Shown piece after piece: positions 48,061-59,244 of a DNA stretch of 64,000 nt; position 1 is the stretch's first letter; each line of letters opens with the position of its first letter. Position numbers and translations under genes: made by a program. This DNA is from Karstenula rhodostoma CBS 690.94 (taxonomy: Eukaryota > Ascomycota > Dothideomycetes > Pleosporales > Didymosphaeriaceae). The stretch is taken from NCBI GenBank assembly GCA_010093485.1, contig MU001499.1, forward strand, positions 1,924,165 through 1,988,164. Direction: 5' to 3'. Under the pieces are notes generated by a model, which ran no database searches, had not been told where the DNA came from, and worked only from the letters and a program-made list of their open reading frames with translations.

Positions 48061-49080
48061 ATGTCGCTGCAACCGAGGCTGATCGATGCTGTACCACAGG
48101 CGAACAGACAGAAGCCCATGGGGGTGCTAGCTTTGGGCTTGAGTCGGACTGGTATGTTTGAGTTCAATTAAAACGAATTTAGCTTACGATGATAGGTACG
48201 ATGTGTACGATAATGTACATGAATGTTTAACCAGGCATTGATGCTGACATCGTCAGCATTGAAAGTGGCGCTCGAGAAGTTGGGCTATGATGTCTATCAT
48301 TGCTCAGAGTGTGTGATGCGATGGAGGGAGAACCATATTCACTTGTTCAAAGAGGCCATGGAAGCGAAACTGCACGGTAAAGGACAGCTTTGGACCGGAG
48401 CAGAGCTTGACAAGGTTCTTCAGAACTATACTGTGTGTTAGTCTTCGTGAGCTATCTGAGAATACTGAACAATCCCAGGCCATCGAGGACATACCATGCC
48501 TGCATTTTGTAGACGAGCTTCTGGACCAATACCCAACAGCGAAAGTCATTTTGACTACGCGGGACATTGATTCATGGGAAAAATCAGTCCGGGCGGTGAT
48601 TTTCAAAATCGTAAATCTACGTGTAGTGCGCTTCATGGCGGTTATTGATCCGGTTAGTGATGAGTTTTCACTCGCTTCACACGATCCACGTGGCTAATTT
48701 GGGACGCTTAGGTCTTTTGGCAACCTTACCACTGGCTCCTGAAAGCAACCGTCGATAAATGGACCAACGGAGATCTGTCAGACTCTGTAGCCCTGCGAAA
48801 GGCGTTTACAGATCACTACGATCATATTCGAGCAAGGGTCCCAACCCAAAATCTCCTGGAATTTCACCCGCGAGACGGCTGGGCCCCCTTGTGTGAGTTC
48901 CTGGGCCACGAAACGCCAAGAGACATCCCGTTTCCGAATGTCAACGACGCTGCATACACCATTAACATTCACTACTTTCTTGTTGTGTTACGTTTGTGGC
49001 ACATTTCCAAGAAATATTTAGGGATTGCTCTGGTCGCCGCTATCGCTTACGGATTGTCTTGGTGTATGAGAGCTGGCTAG
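48061..49080 (+). CDS. Sulfotransferase-like P-loop protein with C-terminal anchor
   Basis: Model: exons 48061-48151, 48196-48204, 48257-48432, 48479-48652 and 48712-49080, giving 272 residues. The second exon is only 9 nt; with it the P-loop-like signature reads GLSRTGTMSLKVALEKLGYD, exactly the pattern of the fungal Sulfotransfer_4-type family. Further family marks are IEDIPCLHFVDELLDQYPTA, VILTTRDIDSW, PLCEFLGHETPRD, FPNVND, and a C-terminal membrane helix (KYLGIALVAAIAYGLSWCM). Such proteins are common beside fungal secondary-metabolite genes, but their reaction is mostly unproven; sulfate transfer from PAPS is inferred only from the fold. It is the last recognisable intact gene before the telomere, 231 bp after the MFS gene on the same strand. 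Confidence 0.8.
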
Positions 49081-49287
49081 GTTCAGGATTTCGAGCCGTT
49101 CAGTCCCAGATACCGATAATGAAGGTCATTTACTCTGAGCATTGTATTATTCTATCGCAAAAGAGTGACGTTGAGGCGCCTTTGCAGAGTTGTCCCATGT
49201 GACGTGCGCCGTACATGACCTAAGTATATTAGGTTATAGGATATACACCGCATATCCCATAAAAAGTAGTACGTGCACGAAGTAGTG

Positions 49288-49428
49288 ACACCCGATATCC
49301 CATCGACTGACACCTGGTATCCCATCGACTAACACCTGGTATCCCATTAACTAATACTAATTATTCTACCTATTAACTAACACTAATTATCCTATTAACT
49401 AACACTTAATATCCTATTAACTAATACT
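49288..49428. repeat. 22-bp minisatellite with decay toward the telomere
   Basis: Six tandem units of about 22 bp (acacctggtatcccatcgac-ta) run into the gap; one unit is 26 bp. The first units keep CCTGG and CATCGAC. Later ones read taat and ctattaac, i.e. C-to-T and G-to-A changes increase toward the telomere. Confidence 0.85.
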
Positions 49429-50353
49429 NNNNNNNNNNNNNNNNNNNNNNNNNNNNNNNNNNNNNNNNNNNNNNNNNNNNNNNNNNNNNNNNNNNNNNNN
49501 NNNNNNNNNNNNNNNNNNNNNNNNNNNNNNNNNNNNNNNNNNNNNNNNNNNNNNNNNNNNNNNNNNNNNNNNNNNNNNNNNNNNNNNNNNNNNNNNNNNN
49601 NNNNNNNNNNNNNNNNNNNNNNNNNNNNNNNNNNNNNNNNNNNNNNNNNNNNNNNNNNNNNNNNNNNNNNNNNNNNNNNNNNNNNNNNNNNNNNNNNNNN
49701 NNNNNNNNNNNNNNNNNNNNNNNNNNNNNNNNNNNNNNNNNNNNNNNNNNNNNNNNNNNNNNNNNNNNNNNNNNNNNNNNNNNNNNNNNNNNNNNNNNNN
49801 NNNNNNNNNNNNNNNNNNNNNNNNNNNNNNNNNNNNNNNNNNNNNNNNNNNNNNNNNNNNNNNNNNNNNNNNNNNNNNNNNNNNNNNNNNNNNNNNNNNN
49901 NNNNNNNNNNNNNNNNNNNNNNNNNNNNNNNNNNNNNNNNNNNNNNNNNNNNNNNNNNNNNNNNNNNNNNNNNNNNNNNNNNNNNNNNNNNNNNNNNNNN
50001 NNNNNNNNNNNNNNNNNNNNNNNNNNNNNNNNNNNNNNNNNNNNNNNNNNNNNNNNNNNNNNNNNNNNNNNNNNNNNNNNNNNNNNNNNNNNNNNNNNNN
50101 NNNNNNNNNNNNNNNNNNNNNNNNNNNNNNNNNNNNNNNNNNNNNNNNNNNNNNNNNNNNNNNNNNNNNNNNNNNNNNNNNNNNNNNNNNNNNNNNNNNN
50201 NNNNNNNNNNNNNNNNNNNNNNNNNNNNNNNNNNNNNNNNNNNNNNNNNNNNNNNNNNNNNNNNNNNNNNNNNNNNNNNNNNNNNNNNNNNNNNNNNNNN
50301 NNNNNNNNNNNNNNNNNNNNNNNNNNNNNNNNNNNNNNNNNNNNNNNNNNNNN
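49429..50353. other. Assembly gap (925 N)
   Basis: A run of N separates the minisatellite from the AT-rich block; the true length and content are unknown. The gap lies exactly at the start of the repeat block, as expected for collapsed repeats. Confidence 0.99.
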
Positions 50354-53300
50354 AAGTATTTCTTTACTATAGTTATATAGCCTCTTTTTTACCTACTAGA
50401 TAGTACTTTTTACTCCTATACTATTATTTCTACTATTTTAAATTCTATTTAAATTACTACCTATATCTATTACTACCTTATCTCCCTAATAATTTTAATA
50501 GCCTAGCCCTACTTTACTATTATATATAGTAATATAAACCTTACTATATTCCCCCCTATAAGGCTAGACTCTATATATATACCTTTTAAATACTATAATA
50601 GTACTAGCTAGTTTTATTTTTAATTTATATTACTTTCTTTATTTCCTTTAGATAATATATCTTTCCCTACTATAAGTTTACTTACTCTATTTCTTATATT
50701 AGTAAAGAATCTCTTTCCCTTCTTATACTATACTCTTTATATCTATAGTACTATTTTCTAATTTTATAAATAGTCTACTACTCTAACTATTATAGCCTTA
50801 CTAATTATACTACCTATTATATCTATACTTACTTCTAGTAAACCCTAGATAAACTTTCTATACCTTTACTTCTCTTTACTTATTATAATATTTTTAGTTA
50901 TTATAGTAAATAAATTTTATATACTTATTACTTTTTATACTATTACCTCTTCTAACTTCTACTTTAGTCTCTTATTTACCTCTTTTATACTAGCTTTCTT
51001 TAGTTACTTCTTCCTTCTCTTTTTTATACCTTAGTTCTTCTCTTTATTATTCTATCTCTTAGTATACCTCTTTTTAATACTAACCTTACTAGTACTTTTA
51101 TATACTTCCCTAATATTAGTTTTTCTATTCTCTACTATCTAACTCTTATACTTTTATATAATAAACTAGGTAATATTCTTTTTTAAAATATATTAATATA
51201 CCTATTATACTATATCCTCTAGTATAGGTACTATAAAGATATTACTAGTAGAGCTATTCTTATTATATACTTCCCTATATATAAGGCCCCTAGAATATAT
51301 AGCTTTATATATATACTATAGTATATCTAGTAAATTACTCTTAATTAGTTTCTTTTTTTTATAAATATCTAATAGTATATATACTATTATTACTAGTATA
51401 TTTATTATTTAATACTAGTAGCTATATTACCCTTATTATATATTAATATATAATATTTTTCTAGTCTAGCTTAGTAGCTATCTAATTTTAGTCTAGACTA
51501 TAGCTAAAATTAAATAGTGCTATATATTCCCTCTACCTTAATAGCCTACTAATTTTAACCTAGATTAGGGCTAAAATCGAGGCTACCTCCCCTATTTACT
51601 ATAGCCTAAGTAATATTTATCTATTTTAATAAAGCTTATAACTTTATATTCTATATATTATATTACTATACTCTTCTTTCTAGTAAGGTATTCTCTTATT
51701 TTAATAGAGAGTACTATAATACTACTATATCTAAATAAAGATATAAAATTTAAAAGTTAGTTAATAATCTATTTAATAACTATTCTCTTCTATAGAATTA
51801 TAAAGACTTTATTATCCCTACTAAGGCTAAAATACCCTATTCTAGTCTACTAGTATATAGTAATAGCTATTACTATAATATATATAGCTTAATTATTACT
51901 AGAGCTACTATAAAGTATAATATATTTACCTACCTATATAATAGTTATATAATCTATAACTATTTCTATAATAGTATAATTAAATATAGTCTCTAGTACT
52001 CTAACTATATTAGAATAGTTATAAACTAATAGTTCTTTCCTTCTATTCTACCCCTATTTACCTACCTTAGTATAACCTATTAATTTAAGGTACTTTCTAC
52101 TAGTATTATAGGAACCCTATCTAAGCTATATAGTACCCCTATATCTCTAATTAATTTATATTCTAATTCTTATCACTCTTAATCTATATTATTTCTAGCT
52201 AAGCCTATTATTCCTACTATATAACTAAATTATAGTATAGCCTCTTCTCTAAAGTCCTAGCTATAATATACTTTAGTATAGATATAGTATATATAGGAAT
52301 AATAGCTATAATCTATACCTAGTATACCTTCTATATCTATAAACTTATAGATAGTATATACTAGATTTTTAGAGGTCTTTACTAGTATTATTATATAGTA
52401 AGCGTGCCTAGTATTTATTACTATACCTAAAGTTAAACTTAAACCTAAGCTCTTCTACCTATATACTACTATAAAGAGTATAGCTTATATATAATAAAAT
52501 ATAGTAATAAAAACCTCCCGCTTTATATAAATCTAAGTAATATAGGAGTATAAATATAATATTTCTATAGTTCCTATTAAATTTTACTAAAACTCTACTT
52601 TTTACTATACTAATCCTCTCTAGAAGATCTTCCTCTTCTTCTTTTATACTTTATCTCCTAGGGCTATACGACCTAAGACCCTTTATCTATAAAAATATTA
52701 GTAACTAGCTTAGAAGTAAATTATAATCTATCTAGATATAATAAAAGTTCCCCCTACTATTAAAAAGTATTATAACTATATATATTTAAACCTATTTAAA
52801 GAATATTATTATACTTTTTAGCTCTTCTTACTAGAATAAACTAGCTAGTCTATTTAGTTTAAACTTATTCTTATTACCTTAGTAGCCTTCCTTAGTCTCT
52901 CCCTCTAAGGTAATAGATTTTAAGAGGCTTATAACTTTACTACTAATATATTAGTCCTTAAAAAGATATATAGGTTTACTAGTCTATAGTATCTCTAAGA
53001 TATACTTCTCTATATAATACCTATAAAGGCTCTAGATTATTCTAATTCTAATTTACTAGTTTTCTAAGAGGAGGCTAGCTTTTTTATTACTAAGCTAAAT
53101 AACTATAAGGTAGAGGATTAAAATAGAGAGCTATATAATATATTTAAGATATAGATATATAACTATTTTACTATAGAGTACTCTATCTCTATAAATTAGT
53201 TTATTAATATAGTATACTTCTTTAGTACCTTTTAGTATAGGGAGAACTTAGATACCTTTATCTACTAGAATAGAAATAGTATAATTATTTATAGAATTAA

Positions 53301-54259
53301 AATAGATCTTACTTTATTCTCTTCTATAATAAATAACCTATTTAAGGAGGTATCTATCCTCCTCTACTAGCTAGTATTTATATAGATATAGGTAGGGCTA
53401 CCCTCTATCCTATAGAATATACTAAGAGAAGACCTAAAAAATATAACCTCTAGTTTTAGTATTTTTAATATAGATAACCTATAATTTAAGTATAATACTA
53501 GTTTTATTATCTAATAGCTTTTATAGTTATTTAATATAAAGGGCTCTAAAGGTTATCTACTTACTAGTATTAAAAACTATACCTAGATATAGTAGTACTA
53601 TAATTTTATCTAAGAATTCCTTAATATACTCTTAGATTTTATATACTTTATAAGTAGCTAGCCTAGCTATAGTACTAAGGTATTAAGCTTATAATTTAAG
53701 AATAGTTATATAACTAGTATCTAGAATATATTTCTTTATAATAGCCTTATTACTATTATTCCTTAATACTATAAGGGCTATAATAGAAATAAGTCTATAA
53801 AGACTATCTACTACTTTCTTTTTTATAAAGTAGGTAGCCTTTTAGTCTAGTATATCTAGCTTATTCGTCCTTTCTACCTTACTATATAGGGATAAATTAA
53901 TAAGAAGATATATAACTATTACTATAATTAAGTCTAGAGCTATCTATTTTAGCTAAACCTACTTAGTAAGTAATAGACTATTTCTTAGACTCTTAGTTAT
54001 ATTATAAGGCGGGTAATACTTTATTAGATAAAAAAAAAAATTAATATTAGTATAATATACTATTTTCTTATTACCTTTAATAGAAAGCTTTCTATTACTA
54101 ATTACCTACTATAGAAACTATTAAAGGAGGAGGTTAATAAAATAATAGATAAAGTAGAGGTAAAAGCCTATAAAATATAAGCTAGTTATTTACTAGAAAT
54201 AGCCTATATAGTCTATACTCTAGATATCTTAAGGATTTTTACTTATAAGTTTAATAATT

Positions 54260-55560
54260 TAGAGGTATATTTTAAGATATCTACTAAGTAATATAAGGCC
54301 CTAGGGTTCCTTCTAACCTAAGAGGAAAAGGCCCTCTAGAAAGCTAAAAAAGCTATCTATCCTAATTATCTAGATATTAATATAGTATAACTATTATAAG
54401 AGAATCTTAGGAAGTTAATCTAGTTTAAAGGATAATAAAAGTAAGCTTTCTATATAATTTTAATAGGGGAGAGTATAGTTATCTATATTATAGATATTAG
54501 GTCTAGTAAAAGTTTCCTTTTTCTCTTTTCTATTTACTTTCTAGACTATAGTTAGACTATTATTATTATCCTACTAATAGTACTCTACTCTAACCTTTTT
54601 TATTATTATTCTAAATTATAGATTAGAGCTACTATATAGTAGTAAAGAGTATATAATAAGTAAGTATCTATTATTCTAGTAACCCCTAAAAGTATTTTAA
54701 AGAATTCCTTCTAGGCCTATATTACTAGGTAGAAAGTATTAGAAGTATTAGAGAGAATTATAGTAAATAAGTTCTATTATATTATTTTTCTAAATATAGT
54801 CTATTATTTTTACCTTTATAATCTCTATATATTTACTAAATACTATATCCCTCTTATACTTCTCTTTATAACCCTACTACCTACTAAATAGAGTTAAGCC
54901 TTTTAACTTCTTAAACTTTCTACTAATATTATAACCTTTAGGGAGTCTACTATTTAGCCTAAAATCTAGTATAAGGTCTATACCTTATATATAATAAGTA
55001 TAGACCCTATAATAGCTATAGTAGAATATATTAAAGAGATTCTCTAATTATATAAAAAGGTCCTTATTTATATTAACCTTATTATAACTATAGATATACT
55101 AGCTCTATAGCTTAACTATCCTAAGTACTATAGAAAAATAAAGAAGAAAGAATAATTTATAAGTCTAGTATAATTCTAGACCTTAGAGATAGATACTATA
55201 GTAGCTATAAATACCCTTATAGAAGGTTTAGATATACTAGATATATATATAATACTATATTTTATATTACTAATAAACTTCTATAGCCTTATCTAGGTAG
55301 ATAGATAAATTAGTTAGAATAATAAATTTAGCCTTACTAGACTAGTACTAGTAGACGCCATCCCTAATATATATTTTAATAAGGCTAGTAATATAATAAA
55401 GATACCTATTCTTACCTATATATAACTCTAGTCCCTAAATAAAGTCTACTATTATATTATTATTAATAGCTTTCTAGATAGTAATACCTTAAGAATAATA
55501 TATATCCCTTCTAAGTAATTTTATAATATTTATATACTAAGATTCTATCCTTTTATATAA
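54260..55560 (+). pseudogene. RIP-decayed RecQ-family helicase, telomere-linked type
   Basis: A single frame can be followed from about 54421 to 55340 without indels, with many stops. It still shows the order of RecQ motifs. F-K-G then G-E-S-I-V (54423-54480) matches the FRGxQ...GES region. S-S-K-S-F-L-F (54502-54520) stands at Walker A, I-I-I-L-L-I-V-L at motif Ia, and V-S-I-I-L-V-T-P-K-S at about 54664. L-E-R-I-I-V-N-K-F-Y (54748-54777) stands at the DExH box. V-A-I-N-T-L-I-E-G-L-D-I (55201-55236) is motif V, and a decayed motif VI follows. The substitutions are the transitions expected from RIP. RecQ-like helicase genes next to telomeres are known from several fungi; this one points toward the telomere about 8.4 kb away. 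It cannot make protein here. Confidence 0.75.
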
Positions 55561-57137
55561 ACTAGCTCTATTTAGGTACTATAAACTCCCTAGCTAAAGA
55601 GATAGCTATTAATAGTACTAATATTAATACTAATATACTAGGGCCTATTACTCTTATATACTCTAATACCCTATAGCTATACTTATAGGGATATAATAAT
55701 ACCTATAAAATAACCCTCTTTTTAAGGTAAGTTTATACCTATATAGCCCTAGTACACTACCCTAATTTATAAATAGCGAGCTCCCTATTATATATACCTT
55801 TTACCTCTACTAAATAAAAGAGAGAACTTAACTTCTTTATATAGAATACTAATAATACTAGTAAACTATATACTAAGTTATTCTATAATAAATTACCTAC
55901 TTATATAGCCTATTAGAGGCTATACTATATTACCTACTTTATTAAAGGAGACCCGTTTAAATATAGATAGAATTAATATACTAGTACTAATAGTAGCTAA
56001 GCTAAGTATATTAGGAATACTATTATAATCTATTAGTATACTATAAATAATAAATAGGTAAAGGGTAACTATTAGTTTTATCTAATACCTACTAACTACT
56101 ATCTAGAATAGATATTTCTAGAAACGAGTAAAGTAAGAACTACTCTAGCCTAATAAAGTCTTTATATTAATAAATATATAATTTATAATACTTAGACTAT
56201 TCTTTAGAATAAATATAAAGCTACGCGCTCTAAATAAATTAATAAAATTAAGGAAATAGAGAGAAATAGATAAAATATAAACTTACTATATAATTTTAAA
56301 ATATACTTTATAAAGGTAGTTAATTTTAGAGATAACTATAAAGTAGGGAGAATTATTTTAGAACTAAACTAGATTATAAAAATATACCTTATATTAGAAT
56401 AGTATAATTAACTACTCCTACTATATACCTAAGATAGAGACTAGAATATAGGAGAACTAAATATATAGTAGAAAGGATAATAATATTATATATCTATACC
56501 TTACTAAGCTAATAACTAGATAATATATAAGGGACACTCTTATAAAGGGATATAGATAAGTTAATACCCTATCTAATTTTAGATAAAGTATAATTATCTC
56601 TTATTTAAATTTCTTATCTAGATAATACGCTAGTTATATAATATAGGCTTAGTGTAGGTAAATAAATAAAGTACTTAAATAAAATATATACTACTTAAAT
56701 TCTCTATCCTTTCTACTCTCTACTCTTACCTACTCTATCTTTTAATACCCTCTTACTACCTCTACTATAGCTTCTATTTCTATTACTCTTAGTTACTATA
56801 GTATCTCTAGTATTATAAGTATAATAACTAGCTAGATTTAGCTAGAAGAGATACTAGATACACTAAACTTTTCTAAAAACTTCTAAATAATATAGCCCTA
56901 GCTAATAGGCTACCTTTAACTAAATAAGTAATAAGTTAGAAACTTTTCTATAAACCTCTATAGTAACTATTAACTTAGTATAGATTAGAACCTATTATAA
57001 TAGGAATTAGTTTACTAATATTATTTAGTATATAGTTTCTTTTCCTTTTTATTATCTCTTCTTTTCTATTTATAGAACTATACTAGTTTAATATACTTAC
57101 TATATTTACTACTACTATACTTCTATACTAGTATAGG

Positions 57138-57305
57138 GGGGGATATTAAAAAGTTTTCTATATATTTTTATATACCTATAATTACTATATTCTTATACTA
57201 GTCTAAAGGGGATATTAAAAAGTTTTCTATATACTTTTATATATCTATAACTACTATATTCTTATACTAGTCTAAGGGGGGATATTAAAAAGTTTTCTAA
57301 GTACC
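57138..57305. repeat. About 70-bp tandem repeat around a G-run
   Basis: The segment ggggatattaaaaagttttc recurs at about 57138, 57207 and 57277 (periods 69-70), each preceded by cttatactagtcta-like sequence. A G-run followed by TATTAAAAAG could be a decayed polypurine tract and LTR start (TGTT.. before RIP), but no matching second LTR was found. Confidence 0.6.
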
Positions 57306-59217
57306 CCCTATATACCTATAATATATTATTTAATATAGAGATCTTTTCTTCTAGTATTCTAGATTTAGAGAAATATATTAATAAATTTAGTTTTCTAAAC
57401 TAGTATAACCTAGACCCTAATTAGCCTCCCTTACCTTAACTAGACTTAAGTGAAGCTAGTTTTACTATACCTAATCTAGCTATAAAATAGAAGTATACTA
57501 GGTTACTAAGCCTATATACTCCTATTTCTATAGTATAAATTAGATATATAAATACTTTCTAAAACTTTCCTAACTACCCCTCTAGTAACTAACTACTAGA
57601 TAATATACCTATTATTTTCTCTAAAGATAAAATATCTAACTATAATAATAATAGAGATATAGAGAATATAGTAATTAATAAAATAAAAATAACCTTAATC
57701 TATATAAATAGAATCTTATATATATTAGACTTAGTACTTTTTTTAAAGTAAATTACTAGTTCTAGGGATTTTACTAATAAGATACTTACTATATTTTCTA
57801 ATATCTTTATTTAAATATATATTATAAACCTACTTATTACTTTAACTTATAAAGAAATTATATAGTATATTAAACTTAGTAAGTAATTACTAAGTCTAGA
57901 TAGAGTAATTAAAAAGAATATTTTAAAAATAAATAAGGTCCTATTACTTACTACTCTATTTAAAGTATAGTAGTTCTAGAGTCTAGTATTCTATTAGGCC
58001 TACTTTATAAAGAAGATAGAGTATATTCTTACCTAACCTATATAATTATTTTTTAACTAAATAAAGATTAAGGGAAAAGATATAACCCTTATATACCTAT
58101 AGATTAATTATAAAATTATCCTATAGCTAAACTAACCCCTTAATAAGGTACACGCCCTTAAGAATTTAGTAGTATTAATCTAAAAGGGTTATATAAAGGC
58201 CCTTACTATATAGATATAGTCTAGTATAGTTAGGGTATAGAATAGAAAAATAAATATATAAGCTATATAAAAGATAGCTAATAATATTAGCTCTTAAGGT
58301 ATACCTTCTTATCTAGCTATAAAATAGTTAAAGGTTAGTAACCCTAATTTAATTTCTAAGCTAGAGGAGAATCTACTTATCTATAATAATACTGCCCCTA
58401 GTATAGTAGAGTTATAATATATTTAAAGGATATTAAATAAGAAAGTCTTTATATCTTTTCTAGCTAATATTAAAAAATAGGATACTTATACTTTATAGAA
58501 CCTAGCTACTAAGGCCTAGCTAGAAAAGTCTATATATTTATACCTAATAATAGTTTATATAATAAATATAGATACTATAAAGTATTAATTATATAGAGCC
58601 TCTATTAATATACTCTAGGAGTATATAAAATACTATCTACACGATATTAAAACTATTATAGATTTTAATTATACTAAAAATCTAATTATCTATATAGCTA
58701 ATAATTTTTATTAAAAGTACTTAAAGATTATTCTACTAGCTTCCTAGCCTATAGTAGAGGACGGCACGTTAGTATTCTATATACTAAAAGTAGTTATTAA
58801 AGAGAAAGTAGAAATAATTTATAAAAATACTAAAAATATTATAGTAAAGGATAACTATAATATACTATAAAGGAGTAAATAAAGTAAGGTAGCTAATATA
58901 GTATTTCTTTCTACTAAGTAAGCTAATAATTATAGTATAGAAATTTTTAAGATAGGTAGTAATAATAGTGTATTTATCCTAATATATTTTAAAAAGGCCT
59001 ATACCTCTATATATATTACTAATATAAGATATAAGTTAATACTATATATAATACTCTCTTTTAAATAATAGTAGGTAGTTACTATAAAATAGGTAGCTAA
59101 TATACTAGCTAATATTAATAAAATAGTATCTATTAAAAATAGAATTATTGCTAATATAATTAGATTAGGTAAAACTATCTAAGTAGGGGTAATTATACTT
59201 AAGGTATATTTCTAGTA

Positions 59218-59244
59218 GGTTTATAGGAAACTTTCCTATAAACC
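59218..59244. repeat. Perfect 27-bp palindrome
   Basis: Two 13-bp arms (GGTTTATAGGAAA and its exact reverse complement) flank a single C, followed by CCCTAG. Related versions occur at 63563-63589 (two arm mismatches) and 60111-60123 (inner six pairs only). Confidence 0.85.

Noticed and set aside
49288..49428. CRISPR-like array
   Set aside because: Units are contiguous with no unique spacers and degrade progressively; a eukaryotic minisatellite fits.
1..49428. tRNA or rRNA genes
   Set aside because: I looked for T-arm (GGTTCRANNCC) patterns with matching acceptor stems on both strands and found none convincing; a tRNA scan would decide.
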